Assembly (NCBI GenBank): GCA_028066355.1 | Contig: JALCBP010000016.1 | Coordinates: 1 to 46,686, forward strand | Source: UBA1268 sp002694955 | GTDB lineage: Bacteria; Planctomycetota; Planctomycetia; Pirellulales; UBA1268 | Length of the DNA: 46,686 nt | Direction of reading: 5' to 3' | In this document: piece by piece, positions 34,925-43,234 of the stretch | How the letters are laid out: every line of letters begins with the position of its first letter | How positions within the stretch are numbered: position 1 is the stretch's first letter | Notes under the pieces: model-generated | What the model was told of the DNA's origin: nothing | The model's input: the letters and a program-made list of their open reading frames with translations, nothing else | Databases searched by the model: none | Translations under genes and position numbers: made by a program

Positions 34925-36394
34925 CTAGTGCACGTCACCAAAGCAAATGTATTTAAGCTCCTGATATTCGTCCAAGCCATACCGGCCGCCCTCGCGGCCA
35001 ACTCCAGAGCTTTTTACACCGCCGAATGGTGCAACGACCGTCGATAGCATACCAGTGTTGATCCCCACCATTCCGCATTCAATAGATTCGGCCACTCGAA
35101 AACATCGATTGACGTCTTGGCTATAAAAGTAGGAAGCGAGCCCAAAGTCTGTTTGATTGGCTAGCCGGAGGACCTGTTCTTCAGTTTCGAATTTAAAAAT
35201 GGGAGCAACCGGACCAAAAATTTCTTCACTCCCAAGGCGCATTTCTGGAGTTACTTTTGTCAGCACTGTTGGCGGGAAAAATCCTCCATCCATCGAGTTG
35301 CAATTTCCACCAACTGCCACCTCTGCTCCACGGGCCACTGCATCGGACACAATATCCTGGACTTTCTGGTGTGCCCGGTTGTCTATTAGCGGTCCAACAG
35401 AAACATCTGGATCAATCCCAGGACCAACTCGTAATTTTGAAACAGCAGCGGAAAACCCATCAACAAATTTTTCGTAAACCTTACTCTGTACAAAAAACCG
35501 GTTCGCACAAACGCATGTTTGCCCACTGTTACGAAATTTGGCTGCAAGGGCACCCTGCACAGCTCGATCAATATCTGCATCATCGAACACAATAAACGAT
35601 GCATTTCCACCGAGTTCAAGAGAGATTTTCTTGACTGTCGAGGCTGCTTGCTGAGCGAGGCTGATACCGGCTGCAGTAGAGCCGGTAAATGAAAGGGCGC
35701 GAACGGTATGGCTCTGACAAATTGCAGCTCCTATCTCACGGCTAGACTCGATACTGCCGGTTATCGTGTTTAAAACTCCCGGGGGCAGTCCCGAGCGCTC
35801 TGCGAGTACATGAAGGGCCAAGGCCGTTAACGGCGTCTGCGGGGCTGGCTTAACCACCATTGTACACCCTGCAGCGAGAGCTGCTGCTACCTTCCGAAGA
35901 ATCATCGCTGCTGGAAAGTTCCAAGGCGTGATTGCTGCAGCGACACCAATAGGTTGCCTCATGACAAGCAATCGCTTGTCTTCCTGGTGCGGTGGAATGA
36001 CGTCTCCATAAGCGCGCCTGGCTTCCTCGGCATACCATTTTAGAAAAGAGGCTGCGTACTCTACTTCACCTCTACTCTCTGCAATCGGCTTCCCGGATTC
36101 AGCAGTAATGAGCCGTGCGATGTCTTCTTTGGATTCTATAACATGCGTGTGCCATGCCTGCAGACATTCACTACGACTGGCGGCTGTTGTGGTTTTCCAG
36201 ACATCCAAAGCAACATCGGCTGCAAGAATTGCCTGCCGCGTATCATCACCATTCATTTCTGGAACAGAGCCAATCACCTCCGCGTTTGCGGGGTCAATGA
36301 CGTCGACGCAAGATCCAGTCACGCTTTCGCACACCTCGCCACCAATGTGTGCTCCGGACTGAACCAATGACATGTCAGCGAGCTCTAAAACCAT
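34925..36394 (-). CDS. gabD: Succinate-semialdehyde dehydrogenase-type aldehyde dehydrogenase
   Basis: NAD(P)-dependent aldehyde dehydrogenase of 489 residues from the ATG at 36394. Motifs: cofactor-binding ITPWNFPAAMILRKVAAALAAG, FTGSTAAG, catalytic Glu in SLELGGNASFIV and catalytic Cys in NSGQTCVCANRF. The extra CVC and the C-terminal GVKSSGVGREGGRYGLDEYQ match the GabD group, which oxidises succinate semialdehyde to succinate in 4-aminobutyrate breakdown. The substrate is inferred from this resemblance; no GABA transaminase is nearby. A longer in-frame TTG start at 36427 and an internal ATG at 36373 are both possible. The gene stands alone, divergent from cardiolipin synthase. Confidence 0.88.
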   Translation of the reverse strand: MVLELADMSLVQSGAHIGGEVCESVTGSCVDVIDPANAEVIGSVPEMNGDDTRQAILAADVALDVWKTTTAASRSECLQAWHTHVIESKEDIARLITAESGKPIAESRGEVEYAASFLKWYAEEARRAYGDVIPPHQEDKRLLVMRQPIGVAAAITPWNFPAAMILRKVAAALAAGCTMVVKPAPQTPLTALALHVLAERSGLPPGVLNTITGSIESSREIGAAICQSHTVRALSFTGSTAAGISLAQQAASTVKKISLELGGNASFIVFDDADIDRAVQGALAAKFRNSGQTCVCANRFFVQSKVYEKFVDGFSAAVSKLRVGPGIDPDVSVGPLIDNRAHQKVQDIVSDAVARGAEVAVGGNCNSMDGGFFPPTVLTKVTPEMRLGSEEIFGPVAPIFKFETEEQVLRLANQTDFGLASYFYSQDVNRCFRVAESIECGMVGINTGMLSTVVAPFGGVKSSGVGREGGRYGLDEYQELKYICFGDVH

Positions 36395-36520
36395 AATTGG
36401 AAACTCTTCATGGACCGAGGGAAACAAACCATCTCAGAAATATAGTAGCAAAACAATTCACGATAACCGCCTGCCCGTGAGTATACTAGTTCATACGAGC
36501 AGCAGGGGTGATGAGAAGGT

Positions 36521-38017
36521 ATGACAGCTTTATTTGACTCAACGTGGCGACTATGGCTCGAGATATGGCCGCACATCGTTGCTACTACACTTCTTGCTTT
36601 GAATAGTACTGCTTCACTGCACGCTCTTCTCACAAAACGTGACACGCGAAGTACGATGGCATGGGTAGGGCTAATCTGGCTTTCCCCAGGATTCGGTGCA
36701 GCTGCATATGCCTTGTTTGGCGTAAACCGAATTCGAAGAAAGGCGACACGACTGAGAGCTGGCCTTCGCGAGGTGATCCATAGGGTAGAGGCTGCGATGC
36801 CATCCGCAGAACGTCTTAAAGACGCGATTGGACCAACGAACGCGCCGCTTCGCTCACTTTCGACGCTCGTGGGTGAAGTTACAAAACGACCATTACTTGA
36901 CGGGAATACCATTGAGCCATTGTATGGCGGTGATGCGGCCTACCCAAAGATGCTTGAAGCGATTGACTCAGCCAATAGAAGTGTCGGACTGGCTTCCTAT
37001 ATTTTTGATAATGATCCTACCGGAAAACTATTTATCGATGCCCTATGCCGCGCGGTAGACAGAGGCGTCGCCGTCCGGGTATTGATCGATGGAATTGGTT
37101 CACGTTATAGCTTTCCTACAAGCGTGGGGCTCCTCCGTCAGAAAGGGGTGCCGGTATCACGATTCATGCCTACAACAGTTCCGCTGTATTTACCCTATGC
37201 AAATTTGAGGAACCACAGAAAAATTCTCGTTGTTGATGGCGAACGTGGCTTTACAGGTGGCCTGAATATTCGCAATGGGTGCTGGCTCTCAAAGCACCCT
37301 GAACATGCGGTTCAGGATATGCATTTTTCGTTGACGGGACCGGTAGTCACTCAGCTGCTAGAAGTTTTCATTGAAGACTGGGCATTTGCATCTGGTGAAC
37401 TGCTAGGGAGTCTGCGAGACAGCGTGCCAGATCCTGCGTGGAAACCACGCCTTGACTTTTCTGGTACAAGCCTGGCAAGAGGTGTTCGCTACGGTCCGGA
37501 CGACAAGGAAATTGGTCGAATCAAGTTGATCCTGATAGCAGCTCTGAGTTCAGCTAGGCGCTCAGTGAAGATCATGACGCCGTATTTTCTACCCGATGAT
37601 GCAATCTGTCAGGCACTTGGTGTTGCGGCACTTCGTGGAGTCACAGTCGATATTGTCCTCCCACAGCAAAATAACCTGGCAATGGTTGGCTGGGCATCAG
37701 ATGCGCTCTTATGGCAAGTGTTGAGTCGAGGTTGCACCATCTGGATGTCACCGCCACCGTTTGATCATACGAAACTGATGGTCGTCGACTCGTCATGGTG
37801 TCTGTTCGGAAGTGGAAACTGGGACGAACGGAGCATGCGATTGAATTTTGAATTCAACGTAGAAAGCTACGATGAATCACTCTGTCAGCATATGGATAAA
37901 CATGTCGCCCAAATCATCAGCAAATCAACGAGGCGTACGCTTGCGGACGTTGATGGCAGGTCCTTACCTATACGTGTTCGTGATGGGATCGCACGGCTAT
38001 TTGCACCCTATCTCTAA
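36521..38017 (+). CDS. cls: Cardiolipin synthase (PLD family)
   Basis: Membrane phospholipid enzyme that makes cardiolipin from two phosphatidylglycerols. The 498-residue protein has two N-terminal membrane segments with the linker MAWVGLIWLSPGFGAAAYALFG. Two HKD phospholipase-D motifs follow: NHRKILVVDGERGFTGGLN (H232, K234, D239) and FDHTKLMVVDSSWCLFGSGN (H416, K418, D423). A strong ribosome binding sequence (GAGAAGG) sits just before the ATG at 36521. Length and domain order are typical of ClsA-like enzymes. The gene ends facing mqnD. Confidence 0.95.
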   Translation: MTALFDSTWRLWLEIWPHIVATTLLALNSTASLHALLTKRDTRSTMAWVGLIWLSPGFGAAAYALFGVNRIRRKATRLRAGLREVIHRVEAAMPSAERLKDAIGPTNAPLRSLSTLVGEVTKRPLLDGNTIEPLYGGDAAYPKMLEAIDSANRSVGLASYIFDNDPTGKLFIDALCRAVDRGVAVRVLIDGIGSRYSFPTSVGLLRQKGVPVSRFMPTTVPLYLPYANLRNHRKILVVDGERGFTGGLNIRNGCWLSKHPEHAVQDMHFSLTGPVVTQLLEVFIEDWAFASGELLGSLRDSVPDPAWKPRLDFSGTSLARGVRYGPDDKEIGRIKLILIAALSSARRSVKIMTPYFLPDDAICQALGVAALRGVTVDIVLPQQNNLAMVGWASDALLWQVLSRGCTIWMSPPPFDHTKLMVVDSSWCLFGSGNWDERSMRLNFEFNVESYDESLCQHMDKHVAQIISKSTRRTLADVDGRSLPIRVRDGIARLFAPYL

Positions 38018-38112
38018 CACCTAGTTCATGATTTCAGTTTTCGGCAGCTAGTGTGTGCAGTTTGCTGACAGGAAAGACTGCAGACTCGTATTCTGAAGAT
38101 TTTCAGCGTGAG

Positions 38113-38943
38113 CTAATCGAAGACTTTCAACCTACTTTTTCCCCCATTTGCAAGATTTGCTCGAAGGGAGAGTTCGTGAAGAGCTTTACGCCCGACCGAA
38201 CCGAGATCGACAGTCCAGTCATTCACATATAGCTTCACATGTTGCATCAGCACCGAGTCGTCCAATTCCTGTGCGTAGACTCGCATTGTGGACAAAGGAG
38301 CCGCTGGGTTGGCCAGTCCATAGAGAAGTGAGTCCCGAATTACATGTTGAACCTGGCTGATCACATCAGCACCCAAAGAAGATTGAGCGATAATACCACC
38401 AAGAGGAAGTGGACACTGAGTTTCGTTTTCCCAACGAGCGCCTAAATCTTCCACTAGAAACAGATCAGAATCCTCCCAGGTGAAACGACCCTCATGGATA
38501 CAGACACCAAAGTCGGCCTCATTCCGTTGCAGTTGCGGCATGATGTCGGAGAATACAACGTGTTCTACCCGAGTGGTACGTGGATAAAACATGTCGTAAA
38601 GAAGTGTGGCCGTTGTCTGGGCTCCAGGACATAAGGTTAGTTGCTTGCTGTTCGCGGGTAAGGTTCCATTCGTACTCGAAAGTAGAAGTGGGCCAACACC
38701 AAAACCTAACGCTGAGCCACTAGGAAGCACGACATACTTGTCGGCCAACAAGGTTGCCGCATAAAAGCTTGCTTTCGCAACATCAAAATACTGATTGACA
38801 ATACGATTATTTAATTCCTGAATGTCAAGTAATTCAATTTTGAAATCGAGGCCCCGCCAGTCGACACGGCGATCCATGAGTCCATGAAAAGCAAATGTGT
38901 CGTTTGGGCAAGTAGAAATGCCAATACGTATTGTCTGCATCAT
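38113..38943 (-). CDS. mqnD: 1,4-dihydroxy-6-naphthoate synthase MqnD
   Basis: Enzyme of the futalosine (MK) route to menaquinone; it converts cyclic dehypoxanthinyl futalosine to 1,4-dihydroxy-6-naphthoate. The 276 residues are the family length with a periplasmic-binding-protein-like fold. The start IRIGISTCPNDTFAFHGLM is the family signature, followed by DVAKASFYAA and LPSGSALGFGVGPLLLS. The ATG at 38943 overlaps the upstream mqnB stop by four bases (ATGA), so the pair is translationally coupled. The other pathway genes (mqnA, mqnC, mqnE) are not in the window. Confidence 0.95.
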   Translation of the reverse strand: MMQTIRIGISTCPNDTFAFHGLMDRRVDWRGLDFKIELLDIQELNNRIVNQYFDVAKASFYAATLLADKYVVLPSGSALGFGVGPLLLSSTNGTLPANSKQLTLCPGAQTTATLLYDMFYPRTTRVEHVVFSDIMPQLQRNEADFGVCIHEGRFTWEDSDLFLVEDLGARWENETQCPLPLGGIIAQSSLGADVISQVQHVIRDSLLYGLANPAAPLSTMRVYAQELDDSVLMQHVKLYVNDWTVDLGSVGRKALHELSLRANLANGGKSRLKVFD

Positions 38944-39614
38944 TGCTTGAGTGCCAGGAGTCGGCCTACATATTTCGAGGTGTTTTTTAGTGCCTTTTCA
39001 ATTTGCCAGTTGCAGTGGGCCCGATCTCCGGCATGATTCGAAATTCCTCGAACAATGATCCAGCGTACATTGTTCATAATGCATGCGGCCGCAACTGCAA
39101 AACCTTCCATGTCCTCTGCAACGGCTTCTGGGCAAGATTTTTGTTTTAGTTTTACGTCGGCCTCTGACGATGAAGCTGCGCAAACGGAAAGCAATTCTTT
39201 GGTTATTACTGAGTGGCTATCCAGCTCACTTGACTCGTCTGACCCTCGAATAACATCTCCAATAGTTTGGGGAATATCATCACCATTCTCTTGTAGATGC
39301 TTCCACCCTATCTGTTCGGCAGACTGAAACAGCTGTCCATCGCCTACACCGACACCATAGCTTCGCACACAATGAAATCGATACGCATCACCAACTATGC
39401 ATTGCGGATCAAGACTTCCGGCAATGCCTGCAAGAAGAACGACCTCTGGCTGATGGCGTGCAATCAACAGCGACGTTCGTGCCGCTGCAGCAATTGGGCC
39501 GAACCCGCATACGTTCGTCGATGTACCCTCAAGAACCCCTTTCCCGAGGTGTGAGAGAATTCCTGTGAGTTCCGCTTGAGTAGGAGACAACAATAGGCAC
39601 GGCGTATTCGACAT
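38940..39614 (-). CDS. mqnB: Futalosine hydrolase MqnB
   Basis: Nucleoside hydrolase of the MTA/SAH-nucleosidase superfamily that removes hypoxanthine from futalosine in menaquinone synthesis. From the ATG at 39614 it has 224 residues; a GTG at 39632 is also in frame. Features: LLLSPTQAELTGIL near the start, VVLLAGIAGSLD, and the catalytic EDMEGFAVAAAC loop followed by VRGISNHAGDRAHCNWQ with the family Asp. Its gene partner mqnD overlaps by 4 bases, which makes the futalosine assignment much safer than MTA nucleosidase. Both are on the minus strand in an operon of at least two genes. Confidence 0.93.
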   Translation of the reverse strand: MSNTPCLLLSPTQAELTGILSHLGKGVLEGTSTNVCGFGPIAAAARTSLLIARHQPEVVLLAGIAGSLDPQCIVGDAYRFHCVRSYGVGVGDGQLFQSAEQIGWKHLQENGDDIPQTIGDVIRGSDESSELDSHSVITKELLSVCAASSSEADVKLKQKSCPEAVAEDMEGFAVAAACIMNNVRWIIVRGISNHAGDRAHCNWQIEKALKNTSKYVGRLLALKQ

Positions 39615-39721
39615 TATGAAATCTTTGATCACTCGAGCAAGAACACAGCAAAGCCTGCTTAATTATCAGTTTAACTGTATCCGGGTGCAATCATTAACGC
39701 GAATAATGCTGCAGAGTGTCG

Positions 39722-40228
39722 CTAGGTGTTCTGGTGGGCTTCCATTTGCTCGCAAAGAACGCGATCAACCTGCTGCCGGAAGGAAACTTGAGAAGGAATA
39801 CGGGCGAGAATCGCAATGAGGAGGAACCCAACGACAACAAGATGGACGACATCTTTGGTGGCACCAAAAGCATTAATATTGATATATGCCGCGAAAGATA
39901 GAAAAACACAGGCGGCAAGCACAGTTAGTTGCAGTATCTTTGTCACACGGATTGCTTGCTGCTCATCAGCGTTCGTTTGTTTTTGAAACAATTTGGTAAG
40001 AAGGAATCGCTGGGAAATCGGCGTTACCACTGTTGCTAAAAAAAAAGCAACACCGGCAAAAAATAAGCTACCTTGGTTCGGCTGTTTGTTCGTGAGCATT
40101 GGGCCCTGAAAATCTGAAAACACAAATCCCAAGAATATGAGTGCTGCTATGGCGAGAAACGGTAGAACAAGTTGTATCACTCGACACGATTCAACCACTT
40201 TACGAGACACATCATCAGAAAGATTCAT
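39722..40228 (-). CDS. Four-TM membrane protein of unknown function
   Basis: I do not recognise this 168-residue protein. From the ATG at 40228 it has a charged N-terminus and four hydrophobic segments (about 20-38, 55-70, 98-115 and 126-143). A loop with PISQRFLLTKLFQKQTNADEQQ lies between the second and third, and a charged tail at the end. No enzymatic motif is seen. An in-frame extension to 40291 adds 21 residues without obvious merit. It lies upstream of mqnB on the same strand, about 100 bp away, so it might belong to that transcript. Confidence 0.6.
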   Translation of the reverse strand: MNLSDDVSRKVVESCRVIQLVLPFLAIAALIFLGFVFSDFQGPMLTNKQPNQGSLFFAGVAFFLATVVTPISQRFLLTKLFQKQTNADEQQAIRVTKILQLTVLAACVFLSFAAYININAFGATKDVVHLVVVGFLLIAILARIPSQVSFRQQVDRVLCEQMEAHQNT

Positions 40229-40403
40229 AACCGAATAACTCCGTCTGGTATGGCAATAACCTGGCCCTGCAAGCAGTACTGTCTCAAACATATCACGTTC
40301 TTGAGATGTTCGTCATGTTAAGACGTTTCTGGTACGTACAGCATGCCTTTTTATGAAAACAAACCCCATCTAGAGTCTGTTTCAAACTCAGTAAGTGTTG
40401 CCG

Positions 40404-40808
40404 CTAATCCAGATCTGTCATATCTGCTGACTCTTCATACAGCCCTCTGTCGCGATAGTGCACATCTGGATTGTCATGCAACACCTGCCTGGCTTCTTCA
40501 GTTACATCTTCAATGCCGCCTAAATATAAAGGGCCACGGTGTTTCGCAAGTTTGGTCGCTACCTGGACTGGCAAACTAGTTAACCCGTTCAAAAAGATCA
40601 CGCCACGATAGCGGGCAAGAATACCAGCTACGGTTGGAGTGATACTCCTGAGCCCATCGAGTTGAAGAACTCCCCGATGATGCTTTACAAGATTTATGGC
40701 CTGTTCAACTCGTAAGACCTTTATGCTGTTCGTATTCCGAGGCAAGCCAGTGTTCGCACCACCCCGTCCGAACAAGGACTGCCAGAGACTCATTCCATCC
40801 GTCGCCAT
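40404..40808 (-). CDS. Short protein made of about 22-residue Leu/Gly repeats
   Basis: A 134-residue protein whose core is three near-repeats of about 22-23 residues: AINLVKHHRGVLQLDGLRSI, AGILARYRGVIFLNGLTSL and ATKLAKHRGPLYLGGIEDV. The pattern is an aliphatic helix, then (H/Y)RG, a beta-like strand, and a Gly-Leu turn. It resembles planctomycete repeat proteins in which such units form a solenoid like a leucine-rich repeat. The N-terminus (MATDGMSLWQSLFGRGG) has no signal peptide and the C-terminus is acidic, so it is probably cytoplasmic. Function unknown; protein-protein interaction is an inference from the repeats. An in-frame start at 40859 adds 17 residues, but the ATG at 40808 is preferred. 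Confidence 0.65.
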   Translation of the reverse strand: MATDGMSLWQSLFGRGGANTGLPRNTNSIKVLRVEQAINLVKHHRGVLQLDGLRSITPTVAGILARYRGVIFLNGLTSLPVQVATKLAKHRGPLYLGGIEDVTEEARQVLHDNPDVHYRDRGLYEESADMTDLD

Positions 40809-41179
40809 GGTTACACCCCCGGATACGAGTCGCACAAGAAAATGTGCAAAGAACGTCAATTCTTCCGCAGTTCGTATGAGATTCCGTTCTCCCCGTTAAG
40901 CTATCCCCCGCTCCTAACGTAATCCTAACAAATAAAGTCCTGTTGAAATGCTAATTTTTCCAATTTTTTCCGATTATCAATGCATTTTCAGTGATTTGGG
41001 TGACGGTCATTTATGGGAAATGGTCGATAAGCAGCGGTTTTTTAGCTTCACTCGAGTCTACGCCACGGAGAGTCATTCCATGCTGCATTTCAGACACCTC
41101 TTTGGATGCAGAGGCAGTTTCTTAGGGCGCCGAAGCACACTGCTTGCGATCCGACCTTTCGATCCCATAAGTTTTCGGC
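40809..41179. other. Intergenic region upstream of mtnB
   Basis: About 370 bases between the divergent repeat-protein gene and mtnB. No RNA gene or defensible protein is seen; a plus-strand ORF from 40948 overlaps mtnB out of frame and looks spurious. The left part has poly-T/A runs (TTTTTCCAATTTTTTCC near 40955) suitable for promoter DNA. I looked for a SAM riboswitch, expected for methionine salvage, but could not recognise its conserved core. Confidence 0.45.
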
Positions 41180-41890
41180 ATGAACGAATTAGAGTCAGTT
41201 CAGAATTTCAGCGAGGCTGTTTCATCGGGGGATCTACGGGCCGCTTTGTGTGCTGTTGGACGTGAGTTTCATTGCCGTCGGTGGTCACTAGGCACAAGTA
41301 GCAACTATTCGGTCGTCACGACGCGAAATCCACTTGAACTACTGATTACTGCCAGTGGCAAAGATAAATCAGCCCTTACGAATGAAGACTTTGTCGCAGT
41401 CGATTCAACTGGTCAACTCCTCGAGAATCAACAAGCAGAGGGGCGGAAATCTTCAGCCGAAACACTGCTTCATTGTCTTATAGCTCGATTATTTCCAGAT
41501 GTAGGCGCGATCCTGCATACACACTCCGTCTGGGCTACCGTCTTATCTAGAGAGTCAATAAAAACCGAAAAAAATCAGGGTAGCATACGGATTGAGGGGT
41601 ACGAAATGCTGAAAGGGCTGGAGGGAATCACAACCCATGACACGGTAATCGATGTGCCTGTATTTCGGAACAGCCAAGACATGGTTGAGCTATCGCACCA
41701 TATTGAAGAACACTTCAGTCACTCAGCCTTGGTACCGTCACAAGCTAAACAACCACATGGATTTCTCCTGTCAGGACACGGGCTTTACACCTGGGGGCGA
41801 ACCTTGGCAGAGGCACGAAGACATATCGAGATTTTCGAGTTCCTGTTTGAAGTTACTGCACAACAGAAGATGCTCGCGCGTTCTCACTAG
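41180..41890 (+). CDS. mtnB: Methylthioribulose-1-phosphate dehydratase MtnB
   Basis: Zinc-dependent class II aldolase-fold enzyme of methionine salvage that dehydrates 5-methylthioribulose 1-phosphate to a diketo compound. The 236-residue protein has zinc-ligand histidines H113 and H115 in ILHTHSVWATVLS and H200 in LLSGHGLYTWG. The oxyanion/substrate region WSLGTSSNYS (residues 35-44) is also clear. It is the first gene of an operon with mtnD (48 bp) and mtnC. Methionine salvage needs more genes (mtnA, mtnK/mtnN or mtnP, an aminotransferase) not seen in the window. Confidence 0.95.
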   Translation: MNELESVQNFSEAVSSGDLRAALCAVGREFHCRRWSLGTSSNYSVVTTRNPLELLITASGKDKSALTNEDFVAVDSTGQLLENQQAEGRKSSAETLLHCLIARLFPDVGAILHTHSVWATVLSRESIKTEKNQGSIRIEGYEMLKGLEGITTHDTVIDVPVFRNSQDMVELSHHIEEHFSHSALVPSQAKQPHGFLLSGHGLYTWGRTLAEARRHIEIFEFLFEVTAQQKMLARSH

Positions 41891-41938
41891 TAGTTCAAAT
41901 TAATGTACAAATAAACAGAAGTCCGGAGGAGATAAGCA

Positions 41939-42508
41939 ATGGCCATTGTGACAATTCCAGCCGAAATGCGACAAATCAAGGAAGCAACTGAGATAAAACA
42001 ATTCCTCGCTGACTACAACATCGATTACGACATCTGGCCGTTGGAAGACCGTGTGAATCCCGCTGCCCCTGCAGACGACATTCTGGCTGCCTACAAACCT
42101 GAAATCGATATTCTCAAGGACAAAGGCGGCTTCGTTACTGCAGACGTCATCGATGTCTATCCAGACACGCCTAACCTGGATGCAATGCTCGATAAATTTA
42201 ACAAGGAGCATACTCATACAGAGGACGAGGTACGTTTCATCCTGCAGGGAAGCGGCGTCTTTCATATCAATCCAGGTGACAAACCGGTCTTTGGGATCGA
42301 AGTATGGAGTGGAGACATGATCAGCGTACCCCTTGGCACCCGCCATTGGTTTGACCTCTGCAAGGAACGGCGGATTCGTGCGATACGATTATTTCAAGAC
42401 CAGTCCGGCTGGACCCCACACTACCTCACTGACGCCGTACACGAAGGGTATGAGCCACTCTGTCTTGGGCCGACATACCTTGATGCTACCAACGGAGCAT
42501 CCTCGTGA
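41939..42508 (+). CDS. mtnD: Acireductone dioxygenase MtnD
   Basis: Cupin-fold dioxygenase that splits acireductone to the methionine precursor 2-oxo-4-methylthiobutyrate and formate with Fe2+ (with Ni2+ an off-pathway product forms). The 189-residue protein has the metal ligands H91, H93 and E97 in KEHTHTEDEVRF and H136 in GTRHWFDL. A strong ribosome binding site (GGAGGAG) lies about ten bases before the ATG at 41939. Its stop overlaps the GTG start of mtnC (GTGA). The metal identity cannot be told from sequence. Confidence 0.97.
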   Translation: MAIVTIPAEMRQIKEATEIKQFLADYNIDYDIWPLEDRVNPAAPADDILAAYKPEIDILKDKGGFVTADVIDVYPDTPNLDAMLDKFNKEHTHTEDEVRFILQGSGVFHINPGDKPVFGIEVWSGDMISVPLGTRHWFDLCKERRIRAIRLFQDQSGWTPHYLTDAVHEGYEPLCLGPTYLDATNGASS

Positions 42509-43215
42509 TTGTTTTTGCTGGTGAGGTAATACTGCTTGATGTTGAGGGCACCACCTCATCAATCGACTTTGTCTACGATGTTCTGTTTGCCTATGCAAAA
42601 GAGCATATTGCCGCTTTCCTGCAAACCCATTCACAAGATGACGAAATCTTGGAGATCTCACAGGCGCTTGCGAAGGAGGCAGGCGTCGTTGCTGACATTC
42701 GGAATGGTAGCGGATGTACGCAGATAGTTCTCGCTGCGTTAGAACTTATGAATAAAGATGTCAAGTCGACGCCACTGAAAGCTCTTCAGGGACGAATCTG
42801 GAAAGCGGGATTTAACTCCGGGCAATTAGTCGCGCACGTCTTCGACGATGTTCCTTCGTCTTTGGCGAACTGGGCTGCCTCTGGGATTGACATCCGTATC
42901 TACTCGTCTGGATCAATTGAAGCTCAGAAGCTCTTTTTTCGCCATACTGCGGCCGGTGATCTCACACCACACCTGCGTGGGCACTATGACACAACAACCG
43001 GGCCAAAACGTGAACAAGAGAGCTACCGGAAAATTTCGGAGAATATTGGGGTAAGACCCGAACAAATTCTTTTCTTAAGCGACGTCGGTGCTGAACTCGA
43101 TGCCGCACGTTCGGTTGGGATGGCTACGGGGGCCACAATGCGACCTGGAAACCGACCATTTGAAAGTCACTACAACCACGAACAGATACAAACTTTTACG
43201 GACATCACCTTGTGA
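42505..43215 (+). CDS. mtnC: Acireductone synthase (enolase-phosphatase E1) MtnC
   Basis: HAD-superfamily enzyme that enolises and dephosphorylates 2,3-diketo-5-methylthiopentyl 1-phosphate to the acireductone used by MtnD. The 236-residue protein has HAD motif I LLDVEGTTSSI (D12, E14), the serine motif IYSSGSIEAQK and the C-terminal motif LFLSDVGAELDAARSVGM. The start is GTG at 42505, overlapping the mtnD stop by four bases (GTGA), which fits translational coupling. The order mtnB-mtnD-mtnC without the first-step enzymes is seen in many bacteria. Confidence 0.96.
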   Translation: MIVFAGEVILLDVEGTTSSIDFVYDVLFAYAKEHIAAFLQTHSQDDEILEISQALAKEAGVVADIRNGSGCTQIVLAALELMNKDVKSTPLKALQGRIWKAGFNSGQLVAHVFDDVPSSLANWAASGIDIRIYSSGSIEAQKLFFRHTAAGDLTPHLRGHYDTTTGPKREQESYRKISENIGVRPEQILFLSDVGAELDAARSVGMATGATMRPGNRPFESHYNHEQIQTFTDITL

Positions 43216-43234
43216 AGGATTACGCACTGAACTC

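Noticed and set aside
40809..41179. A SAM riboswitch upstream of the methionine-salvage operon
   Set aside because: Expected from the pathway, but I could not find the conserved junction or pseudoknot sequences by eye.
40948..41265. A 105-residue plus-strand ORF upstream of mtnB
   Set aside because: Runs out of frame into mtnB, has no recognisable motif and no ribosome binding site.
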